Source of the DNA: Piscicola geometra
Lineage: Eukaryota; Annelida; Clitellata; Hirudinida; Piscicolidae
Direction: 5' to 3'
DNA: 64,000 nt
Assembly (NCBI GenBank): GCA_943735955.1
Contig: OX030963.1
Coordinates: forward strand, 8,268,179-8,332,178
The translations under genes and the position numbers were made by a program. Under the pieces are notes generated by a model that was given only the letters and a program-made list of their open reading frames with translations, was not told the DNA's origin and searched no databases. Shown in pieces: positions 11,601 through 24,735 of this stretch; positions within the stretch are counted from its first letter, which is position 1, and each line of letters opens with the position of its first letter.

Positions 11601-14600
11601 TCATTCCTTCATCATCATTCCTTCATCATCATTCTTTCATCATCATTCCTTCATCATCATTCCTTCATCATCATTCCTTCATCATCATTCCTTCATCATC
11701 ATTCCTTCATCATCATTCCTTCATCATCATTCCTTCATCATCATTCCTTCATCATCATTCCATCATCATCATCATCATCATCATCGTCATTCCTTCATCA
11801 TCATTCCTTCATCATCATTCCTTCATCATCATTCCTTCATCATCATTCCTACATTATCATTCCTTCATCATCATTCCTTTATCATCATTCCTTCATCATC
11901 ATTCCTTCATCATCATTCCTTCATCATCATTCCATCATCATCATCCTCATCATCATTCCTTCATCATCATTCCTTCATCATCATTCCTTCATCATCATTC
12001 CTTCATCATCATTCCTTCATCATTCCTTCATTATCATTCCTTCATCATCATTCCTTCATCATCATTCCTTCATCATCATTCCTTCATCATCATTCCTTCA
12101 TCATCATTCCTTCATCATCATTCCTTCATCATCATTCCTTCATCATCATTCCTTTATCATCATCATCCTCATCATCATTCTTTCATCATCATTCCTTCAT
12201 CATCATTCCTACATTATCATTCCTTCATCATCATTCCTTCATCATCATTCCTTCATCATCATTCCTTCATCATCATTCCTTCATCATCATTCCTTCATCA
12301 TTCCTTCATCATCATTCCTTCATCATCATTCCTTCATCATTCCTTCATCATCATTCCTTCATCATCATCCTCATCATCATTCCTTCATCATCATTCCTTC
12401 ATCATCATCCTCATCATCATTCCTTCATCATCATTCCTTCATCATCATTCCTTCATCATCATTCCTTCATCATCATTCCTTCATCATCATTCCTTCATCA
12501 TCATTCCTTCATCATTCCTTCATCATCATTCCTTCATCATCATTCCTTCATCATCATCCTCATCATCATTCCTTCATCATCATTCCTTCATCATCATTCC
12601 TTCATCATCATTCCTTCATCATCATTCCTTCATCATCATTCCTTCATCATCATTCCTTCATCATCATTCCTTCATCATCATTCCTTCATCATCATCCTCA
12701 TCATCATTCCTTCATCATCATTCCTTCATCATCATTCCTTCATCATCATTCCTTCATCATCATTCCTTCATCATCATTCCTTCATCATCATTCCTTCATC
12801 ATCATTCCTTCATCATCATCATCATCATCATCATTCCTTCATCATCATTCCTTCATCATCATTCCTTCATCATCATTCCTTCATCATCATTCCTTCATCA
12901 TCATTCCTTCATCATCATTCCTTCATCATCATTCCCTCATCATCATTCCCTCATCATCATTCCTTCATCATCATCCTCATCATCATTCCTTCATCATCAT
13001 TCCTTCATCATCATCATCATCATCATTCCTTCATCATCATTCCTTCATCATCATTCCTTCATCATCATTCCTTCATCATCATTCCTTCATCATCATTCCT
13101 TCATCATCATTCCATCATCATCATCATCATCATCATCGTCATTCCTTCATCATCATTCCTTCATCATCATTCCTTCATCATCATTCCTTCATCATCATCA
13201 TCATCATCATTCCTTCATCATCATCATTCCTTCATCATCATTCCTTCATCATCATTTCTTCATCATCATTTCTTCATCATCATTCCTTCATCATCATTCC
13301 TTCATCATCATTCCTTCATCATCATTCCTTCATCATCATTCCTTCATCATCATTCCTTCATCATCATTCCTTCATCATCATTCCTTCATCATCATTCCTT
13401 CATCATCATTCCTTCATCATCATTCCTTCATCATCATTCCTTCATCATTCCTTCATCATCATTCCTTCATCATCATTCCTTCATCATTCCTTCATCATCA
13501 TGATGAACGAGGTGGATAATGATGAGGATTTTGATGATGATGATGAACGAGGTGGATAATGATGGGGAATTTGATGATGATGATGATAATGATGATGGGC
13601 ATGTTGGTGATGATACCAGGTGATGTTGCTGATGCACGTGAAGTTCTCGTTGGAGGTGTATGTGAAGCAGGTGGAAATCAAGTTGGTGCTCGTGTGGTGT
13701 GCTCGTGTGGTGTGCTCTTGTGATGTGCTCGTGTGGTGTGTTCGTGTGATGTGCTCGTGTGATGTGTTCGTGTGATGTGTTCGTGTGATGTGCTCTTGTG
13801 ATGTGCTCGTGTGGTGTGCTCGTTCATGTCCGACTTCTAGTTCGTGTTGGTGGTGGGATGAAATTGTGATGTCATGTGGTGTGGTGTATCACTTTAATTC
13901 AACACCACCATCAAAAAAACTTTTAAAGCACCACCAAAACACCACTCACTACCACGACGACAACCACCACTTGAGGGAGTTTCTGCTGCTGCAAGAGACG
14001 TTGAAAATGATGGACGTGCTGAAGGAAGAGGAGTTGCTGACTGCCAAGATGGGAGACGACCTCGACCTGCAGAAGAAGGTGCCTTGGTGATGATGATGAT
14101 GCTGTTGGGGGTGTGAGGGTGTCATGATGATGATGCTGTTGGGGGTGTGAGGATGTCATGATGATGATGCTGTTGGAGAGTGTGAGGGTGTCTTGATGAT
14201 GATGCTGTTGGGGGGTGTGAGGGTGTCTTGTGAATGATGCCGTTGGGGGGATTTGAAGGGGGTAATGGCTGGAATGATGATGCTCTGCTTGGTTTTATAG
14301 GAGTTATATTTTAGGTAGGTGCTTGTTGTTGGTAGGATGGTTGGTGTTGTTAGGATCGTATTTGTTTGTGTGGTGCTTGTTGTTAGGATCGTATTTGTTT
14401 GTGTGGGTGCTTGTTGTTTGGGTTAGTGCCTATTGTTTGGGTGGGTGCTTGTTGTTTGGTTTGGTGCTTGTTGTTTTGTTGGGTGCTTGTTGTTTGGGGG
14501 GGGGTGCTTGTTGTTTAGGTGGGTGAGTGGTTGTTGTTGGTGACCAGCAACACGATGATTATCACATGGTACGGAGCAGATAGACGAGTTGTTAGGGAAG

Positions 14601-15772
14601 TTGGACAGGTCGCAGAAGGAGGCAGGCAAGTTGACGACGCAGATGACGTCGCAAGAGAAGCAGTTTCTGAGCATCATCCCTGAGAGTGCGTTTGTTGCTT
14701 GTTGTTGCTTGTTGTTGTGTTGTTGTTGTGCTGTTGTTGTGCTGTTGTTGTTGTTGTTGTTGTGCTGTTATTGTGCTGTTGTTGTTGTGCTGTTGTTGTT
14801 GTTTCGTTGGTGTAGTGTGGTGTGGTTGGTTTGCTGGTGGTTTTATGATGGTGTGGGGCTGTGTTGATAGTACTGGCAACAGTGGTAGATGCACAAGACA
14901 CCACGACGGCAGGCTACAAGTTCAAGGACTTCTTGTTGAAGGTGTACAAGCAGAAGGTGAGGAGGAAGCCTGCCCCTGATGTGCGCAACGTCAATGGTGC
15001 GTGGGTGGGATGAGGTGAAGAGTGGAGAGAATGCAATGTGTTGAAACAGCGGCGTTTGGAAGACTTCTGCTCACAAGGGAGTCCACTTCGCTGACTGCTC
15101 TGCACTTTCCTGCCTGCTTGCAGACGCTCCATCCGTTGACTGCGTGTGAACTGCTTGTGCACTTTCAGTCTGATGTTCTAGTAAATGAATTAAAAGGCTG
15201 AAATGAACGAAAAGGAACAGAGGAGGAAGATGACGAAGATGACGACGAAGACGACGAGGACGACGACTACGAGGACGAAGAGAACATCGAACAGGATGAT
15301 GACGATGCCTACTTGAACCTCGACGTGTGTCCTGAAGGATGCAACATCGCCCTCTTCGAGAAGACCAACCAGATGAGGGAACACAGGTGCTGCTGGTGCT
15401 GGTGGTGCTGGTGGTGGTGGTGCTGGTGGTGGTGGTGGTGGTGGTGGTGGTGTTGGTGGTGCTGGTGGTGGTGGTGCTGGTAAAGGTGATGATGCTAGTG
15501 GTAATGATGCTGGTGGTGATGGTGGTGGTGATGATGATTTTGGTGATGGTGGTGGTGATTGTGGCGATGGTGATATGAGCTTAGAAAATACTTGTTTTCT
15601 TCATTGTCGGTGAAACCTATACAGTATCTAAGATATAGATGATGTATAGGTTATACTGTCACAAAGAGACTGTCCATTCGTCATCGTACCATCTCCATCA
15701 TCGTCATCATAACCACTCTTATCATGCCATCATCACCGTCATCTGCATCATCATTATCGTCATCAAAATCAA

Positions 15773-15823
<51 letters not shown>

Positions 15824-17028
15824 GGCAGAATGGACCTTGTGGAGAAGTTGATGGAGAATAAGAAGATGCGAGAGTTGCTGAGTAAAGACCTCGAAGTGAA
15901 GAAGAAGGTGATGATGATGATGATGACGGTGATGATGATGATGATGGTGATGAGGGTGGTGATGATGGTGTTGGTGGTAGTGATGGTGATGATGATGATG
16001 GTGTTGCTAGTATTGATTTTGGTAGTAGTAGTGGTGGTGGTGGTGGTGTTAGTGGTGGTGGTGGTGGTGGTGGTGGTGGTGGTGGTGGTGGTGGTGGTAG
16101 TGGTGTTGTTGGTGATGGTGGTGATGATGGTGTTGGTGACGATGATGGTGGTGGTCTTAGTGATGATGATGGATAATTCAGTGTTGGTGCGAGAGTGATG
16201 TGAAAGACAGGTGACTGTGGAGAAAAGAGGAGGAGAATAATGAGGGTGAAGATGATGATGATGATGTGGTGACGGTTATGTTGATGATGTGATAATAGTG
16301 ATGACGGTGATAATGATGACGGTGATTTGATAATACTGATGACGGTGATGATGATGATGTGATGACGGTGATGTGATAATACTGATAACGGTAATTATGA
16401 TGATGATGATGATGATGTGAATCATTGTGATGTTGGTGTTGATGATGACGATTATGATGATGATGATGATCTGATGACGGTGATGATGACGGTGATGATG
16501 ATGATGATGATGATGATATGATGATAGTGAAGACGGTAATGATGATGATGATGAGGATGATGATGAGGAGAAGAGGTAAGTGTTGATTGTGATGCAGGTG
16601 TTGAAGACCGCCTCTGAAGATGCTGCCAAGGCTGCTGTCAACCTCGACCTCTACCACGTCAGTCCTCCTGCTCATGATCATCATCATCATTGTTACTTGT
16701 GTTTTATTATTACTTTTTATTCCTATTAGTTAAGTGTTCTTGAAGCTGCAGCCACCAGATTTTTGCATCTTTGGCTCTGGAAAAAATAAACGGCTCTGCC
16801 TTCGCAAGCCTGATTTATATCACGTTACTTTATCACTATACTTTATCATTATACTTTATCTTTCCAATTTAAATAATCTTTTTATTAATCTTTTGATTGA
16901 TCTTCTCACCATGATGATGATGATCACGACTAACGCAGGTGTCGAAGCTGAAGGCGGTGAACGAGTTCCACGCCATCGTGCTCTTGCTCGCCAGGCAGAT
17001 CGAGTGTCTCGATGAGGAGAATGAAAGG

Positions 17029-17104
<76 letters not shown>

Positions 17105-20100
17105 CGTTGTTTTAGTTCGTTGCGTTGTTTAGCAGTCTGGAGAGGATAGTCTCAACCAGCTGCGCTGCCCTGCTAGGCTCTTGAGTTAATTCTCTTGTGT
17201 TCTTGCCCAGCCCGTGTACTGTCCTATCTGGTTCCAGAGATGAGTTGTTGTCTCCTGGGCCGTCTTGCAGAGTCTGCACAAGTTCTCTTGGCTTAGACCT
17301 ATTCTACTCTGATCGCCGGGTGCTGCCCAGTACGGAACCTGCTCAGGTTGGTGCGAGCAAGTTTGGTGAGCTCCTCCTCAGCTTTCTTGAGCCTGCCTTT
17401 GTATATGCCATTCAGTAACGACAGTTACTGAAGCGGTGCTCTTGAGGTCTGTAACTTGTGACTGCTTGGCAGATCCCTATTCTTGATAGGTCTTGGTTTA
17501 AGGGGGTTAGCTGTGACCTGCTTCCTGTAGCCGCTTCTGCATCAGCTTCATCGTTTCCGATCAGATAGCAACCAATTCACTACCTTCCCTGCAACCAATC
17601 CACTCCCTTCCTTGCAACCAATCCACTACCTTCCCTGCAACCAATCCACTACCTTCCCTGCAACCAATTCACTACCTTCCCTTCAACCAATCCACTAACT
17701 TCCCTGCAACCAGTCCACTACCTTCTTGCAACCAATCCACTACCTTTCTTGCAACTAATTAAATATCTTTTCTGCAACCAATCCACTATCTTTCCTGCAA
17801 CCAATCCACTACCTTCCCTGCAACCAATCCACTACCTTCTTTGCAACCAATCCACTTCCTTCCCTGCAACCAATCCACTACCTTCCCTTCAACCAGTCCA
17901 CTAGCTTCCCTGCAACCAATCCACTACTTTTTCTGCAACCAATCCACTACCTTTTCTGCAACCAATTCACTACCTTCCCTGCAACCAATCCACTATCTTC
18001 CCTGCAACCAATCCACTTCCTTCTCTGTAACCGATTCACTACCTTCTCTGCAACCAATCCACTACCTTTCTTGCAACCAATTAAATATCTTTGCTGCAAC
18101 CAATCCACTATCTTCCCTGCAACCAATCCACTCCCTTCCCTGCAACCAATCCACAACCTTCCCAGCAACCAATCCACTACCTTCCCTGCAACCAATCCAC
18201 TACCTTTCCAGCAACCACTCCACTACCTTCCCTGCAACCAATCCACTATCTTCCCTGCAACCAATCCACTACTTTCCCTTCAACCAATCCACTACCTTCC
18301 CTGCAACCAATCCACTACTTTTTCGGCAACCAATCCACTATCTTCCCTGCAACCAATCCACTTCCTTCTCTGTAACCGATCCACTACCTTCCCTGCAACC
18401 AATCCACTACCTTCCCTGCAACCAATCCACTACCTTCCCTTCAACCAATCCACTACCTTCCCTGCAACCAATCCACTACTTTTTCTGCAACCAATCCACT
18501 ACCTTCCCTGCAACCAATTCACTACCTTCCCTGCAACCAATCCACTATCTTCCCTGCAACCAATCCACTTCCTTCTCTGTAACCGATTCACTACCTTCTC
18601 TGCAACCAATCCACTACCTTTCTTGCAACCAATTAAATATCTTTTCTGCAACCAATCCACTATCTTCCCTGCAACCAATCCACTCCCTTCCCTGTAACCA
18701 ATCCACAACCTTCCCAGCAACCAATCCACTACCTTCCCTGCAGCCAATCCACTACCTTTCCTGCAAACAATCCAATACCTTCTTGCAACCAATCCACTAC
18801 CTTTCCAGCAACCACTCCACTACCTTCCCTGCAACCAATCCACTATCTTCCCTGCAACCAATCCACTCCCTTCCTTGCAACCAATCCACTACCTTCCCTG
18901 CAACCAATCCACTACCTTCCCTGCAACCAATTCACTACCTTCCCTTCAACCAATCCACTAACTTCCCTGCAACCAGTCCACTACCTTCTTGCAACCAATC
19001 CACTACCTTTCTTGCAACTAATTAAATATCTTTTCTGCAACCAATCCACTATCTTTCCTGCAACCAATCCACTACCTTCCCTGCAACCAATCCACTACCT
19101 TCTTTGCAACCAATCCACTACCTTTTCTGCAACCAATTCACTACCTTCCCTGCAACCAATCCACTATCTTCCCTGCAACCAATCCACTTCCTTCTCTGTA
19201 ACCGATTCACTACCTTCTCTGCAACCAATCCACTACCTTTCTTGCAACCAATTAAATATCTTTGCTGCAACCAATCCACTATCTTCCCTGCAACCAATCC
19301 ACTCCCTTCCCTGCAACCAATCCACAACCTTCCCAGCAACCAATCCACTACCTTCCCTGCAACCAATCCACTACCTTTCCAGCAACCACTCCACTACCTT
19401 CCCTGCAACCAATCCACTATCTTCCCTGCAACCAATCCACTACTTTCCCTTCAACCAATCCACTACCTTCCCTGCAACCAATCCACTACTTTTTCGGCAA
19501 CCAATCCACTATCTTCCCTGCAACCAATCCACTTCCTTCTCTGTAACCGATCCACTACCTTCCCTGCAACCAATCCACTACCTTCCCTGCAACCAATCCA
19601 CTACCTTCCCTTCAACCAATCCACTACCTTCCCTGCAACCAATCCACTACTTTTTCTGCAACCAATCCACTACCTTCCCTGCAACCAATTCACTACCTTC
19701 CCTGCAACCAATCCACTATCTTCCCTGCAACCAATCCACTACTTTTTCTGCAACCAATCCACTACCTTCCCTGCAACCAATTCACTACCTTCCCTGCAAC
19801 CAATCCACTATCTTCCCTGCAACCAATCCACTTCCTTCTCTGTAACCGATTCACTACCTTCTCTGCAACCAATCCACTACCTTTCTTGCAACCAATTAAA
19901 TATCTTTTCTGCAACCAATCCACTATCTTCCCTTTAACCAATCCACTCCCTTCCCTGTAACCAATCCACAACCTTCCCAGCAACCAATCCACTACCTTCC
20001 CTGCAAACAATCCAATACCTTTCCTGCAAACAATCCAATACCTTCTTGCAACCAATCCACTACCTTTCCAGCAACCACTCCACTACCTTCCCTGCAACCA

Positions 20101-23100
20101 ATCCACTATCTTCCCTGCAACCAATCCACTACCTTCTCTGTAACCGATCCACTATCTTCCCTGCAACCAATCCACTTCCTTCTCTGTAACCGATCCACTA
20201 CCTTCCTTGCAACCAATCCACTACCTTCCCTGCAACCAATCCACTATCTTCCCTGCAACCAATCCACTCCCTTCCTTGCAACCAATCCACTACCTTCCCT
20301 GCAACCAATCCACTACCTTCCCTGCAACCAATTCACTACCTTCCCTTCAACCAATCCACTAACTTCCCTGCAACCAGTCCACTACCTTCTTGCAACCAAT
20401 CCACTACCTTTCTTGCAACTAATTAAATATCTTTTCTGCAACCAATCCACTATCTTTCCTGCAACCAATCCACTACCTTCCCTGCAACCAATCCACTACC
20501 TTCTTTGCAACCAATCCACTACCTTTTCTGCAACCAATTCACTACCTTCCCTGCAACCAATCCACTATCTTCCCTGCAACCAATCCACTTCCTTCTCTGT
20601 AACCGATTCACTACCTTCTCTGCAACCAATCCACTACCTTTCTTGCAACCAATTAAATATCTTTGCTGCAACCAATCCACTATCTTCCCTGCAACCAATC
20701 CACTCCCTTCCCTGCAACCAATCCACAACCTTCCCAGCAACCAATCCACTACCTTCCCTGCAACCAATCCACTACCTTTCCAGCAACCACTCCACTACCT
20801 TCCCTGCAACCAATCCACTATCTTCCCTGCAACCAATCCACTACTTTCCCTTCAACCAATCCACTACCTTCCCTGCAACCAATCCACTACTTTTTCGGCA
20901 ACCAATCCACTATCTTCCCTGCAACCAATCCACTTCCTTCTCTGTAACCGATCCACTACCTTCCCTGCAACCAATCCACTACCTTCCCTGCAACCAATCC
21001 ACTACCTTCCCTTCAACCAATCCACTACCTTCCCTGCAACCAATCCACTACTTTTTCTGCAACCAATCCACTACCTTCCCTGCAACCAATTCACTACCTT
21101 CCCTGCAACCAATCCACTATCTTCCCTGCAACCAATCCACTTCCTTCTCTGTAACCGATTCACTACCTTCTCTGCAACCAATCCACTACCTTTCTTGCAA
21201 CCAATTAAATATCTTTTCTGCAACCAATCCACTATCTTCCCTTTAACCAATCCACTCCCTTCCCTGTAACCAATCCACAACCTTCCCAGCAACCAATCCA
21301 CTACCTTCCCTGCAAACAATCCAATACCTTTCCTGCAAACAATCCAATACCTTCTTGCAACCAATCCACTACCTTTCCAGCAACCACTCCACTACCTTCC
21401 CTGCAACCAATCCACTATCTTCCCTGCAACCAATCCACTACCTTCTCTGTAACCGATCCACTATCTTCCCTGCAACCAATCCACTTCCTTCTCTGTAACC
21501 GATCCACTACCTTCCTTGCAACCAATCCACTACCTTCCCTGCAACCAATCCACTAATTTTCCTGCAACCAGTCCACTATCTTCTCTGCAACCAATCCACT
21601 ACCTTTCTTGCAACCAGTTAAATATCTTTTCTGCAACCAATCCACTATCTTCCCTGCAACCAATCCACTACTTTTTCTGCAACCAATCCACTATCTTCCC
21701 TGCAACCAATCCACTTCCTTCTCTGTAACCGATCCACTACCTCCCTTGCAACCAATCCACTACCTTCCCTGCAACCAATCCACTAATTTTCCTGCAACCA
21801 ATCCACTATCTTCCCTGCAACCAATCCACTACCTTCCCTGCAACCAATCCACTACCTTCTCTGCAACCAATCCACTACCTTTCTTGCAACCAATTAAATA
21901 TCTTTTCTGCAACCAATCCACTATCTTCCCTGCAACCAATCCATTTCCTTCCCTGCAACCAATCCACAACTTTCCCAGCAACCAATCCACTACCTTCCCT
22001 GCAGCCAATCCACTACCTTCCCTGCAACCAATCCAATACCTTCTCTGCAACCAATCCACTACCTTCCCTGCAACCATTCCACTAACTTTCTTGCAACCAA
22101 TCCACTTCCTTCCCTGCAACCAATCCACTACCTTCCCTGCAACCAATCCACTACTTTCCCTGCATCCAATCCACTTCTTTCCCTGCAACCAATCCACTAC
22201 CTTTCTTGCAACTAATTAAATATCTTTTCTTCAACCAATCCACTACCTTCCCTGCAACCAATCCACTCTTTTCCATGCAACCAATTCACTACTTTCCCTG
22301 CATCCAATCCACTTCTTTCCCTGCAACCAATCCACTACCTTTCTTGCAACTAATTAAATATCTTTTCTTCAACCAATCCACTACCTTTCCTGCAACCAAT
22401 CCACTCTCTTCCCTGCAACTAATCCACTACTTTCCCTGCAACCAATCCACTACTTTCCCTGCCTCCAATCCACTTCCTTCCCTGCAACTAATCCACTACC
22501 TTCCCTGTAACCAATCCACTACCTTTCTTGCAACTAATTAAATATCTTTTCTGCAACCAATCCACTAACTTCCCTGCAACCACTCCACTACCTGCTATAT
22601 ATATGTATATATATATATTTTAATAATAATTGTTAAAATGAAAAATAAATATAATAAATCGTTAGTCTGAAATAGACATACTAAAAATAGAAGGAAAAAA
22701 CTCATTTTAAATTCTTAAATTAAATTTACATGACCCAAAATTTTTTTACGCCTATGTTATATAGATTAAGGTCTGATTATAGTTTTCCGTTATTAACCAC
22801 GGAAATAAGGATGTGTTAAATAATTAACAAGTTTTAATGTTGTTTATTTTTCATTTTTATTCAAAAATAATTCATTTGTTTAGTATATACAAGCCAGAGG
22901 CTCGATGTTAAATTCTTAAATTTAAATAAAAATTATCTGGGATCCGACAGCTCAAAACGTTTTATACTTATTTTGAGGATGCTCTTGATTGCCGACCACG
23001 TGACAGACTGTGGTTGCTCGCCTAGGCTTGCGGTGAATGAGGCTTTGTCTGCCGCCTCGTCACTATGAACACCAGTGTGTCCAGGAATCCACTGTACTGT

Positions 23101-24281
23101 CAACTCGTTGGTTTGGCTGGCTCTCAAGAGATCCTCCTTTGTCCTACTGAGCTGTAGATCGTCGAATCTAGCTGGGTTCTGTAGGCTTTCGATACTTCCT
23201 TTACTGTCGGCGAAGATGGTCGCTCTGCCTGGCTGGTGCTCAACGATCCACTTTGCTGCTAAGCTGATGGCTCGGAGTTCAGCATCATGGGCTGCACAGA
23301 GTACCCCTGCTGCTTCCATTCAGACGTCACTAACCACCTCACCCTCCGTAACCACCATTGCACTTCCACCATTCTTGTTGTTGTCGCCTACAGACCCATC
23401 AGTGTAGATGACCACTCCCCCTTCCTGCTTACGTAGCATCTTTGTATTCTCAACATCAGCCTGGAGCACCTCTTTTGCAGACTTTTTGTTGGCTCCACCT
23501 GAGAGTTCACTGCACAGCTGAAGTGCAAGTGCCTCCTCCCATGGTTTAGGTCTGATGCGAGTGAAGGGTTCTCGAATGGCCTCATTGCCTGTGATCTGGG
23601 CCAATGCACTTCTGGAGTCCTCTCGCCAGCCTTTGAAGCGATTCGGAACATGCTTGTCAGCTGTCACACGTAGTGGGTGGTGTTCATCCAGCCTCAGCGT
23701 TCTCTCATAGGTTCTCAGGGTCAGCATACAACCCTTTATCCTTGCCGGCACAATGTTCGTATTACGCCACACTGCTTCTTTGGGGCATGTCTTGGTTAGC
23801 CCAGCGATGATCTTTGCCGCTTTCTTCTGTTCTCTCTCCAGAAAGTCAAATTTGGAAACACTAATCCATGGCATCCAGCTGGCGGCAGCATACTAGAGTA
23901 CTGACTCCACCGTGGCGTTGTAAACCTTCTTCAGTGTCGCAAAATCACACCCCCAGTCCTTACCAGTTTGTGCTTCAAGGATTTGTTGGAACCTTTTAAG
24001 CTGGCTCTCAAGAGATCCTCCATTGTCCTACTGAGCAAAGATACAAACACCCTCATAAACGCCAACACATACACACACAAACGCATGCACACATACACAC
24101 ACAGCATCACGAACAACCTGCACGAAACGCTGGTAGTGGACTACAACCAACTGAAGATTCTCGAGGGTCGCATCCAGGAACTGCAGAAGGAATGGAAACT
24201 GCAAATGAAGGCCATCAAGTGAGGAGTGTGCTACTACCACAACAACTACTACTACTACTACTACAACTAATACTTCTACTT

Positions 24282-24359
<78 letters not shown>

Positions 24360-24403
24360 ATACCACTACTACTACTACTACTACTACTACAACTACTACT
24401 ACA

Positions 24404-24492
<89 letters not shown>

Positions 24493-24513
24493 CAACACTA
24501 CTTCTAAAACCTA

Positions 24514-24567
<54 letters not shown>

Positions 24568-24588
24568 CAACACTACTTCTAAAACCTA

Positions 24589-24624
<36 letters not shown>

Positions 24625-24645
24625 CAACACTACTTCTAAAACCTA

Positions 24646-24735
<90 letters not shown>

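Noticed and set aside
10145..13519. 1100-codon Ser/His/Ile-rich frame starting over CFAP44 exon b
   Set aside because: It is the exon read through into two minisatellites. The family order requires splicing from 10323 to 13620.
23968..24104. Extension of CFAP44 exon k upstream to an earlier ATG
   Set aside because: That part belongs to the LINE fragment and a CA-rich tract; the acceptor at 24104 gives the phase required by exon j.
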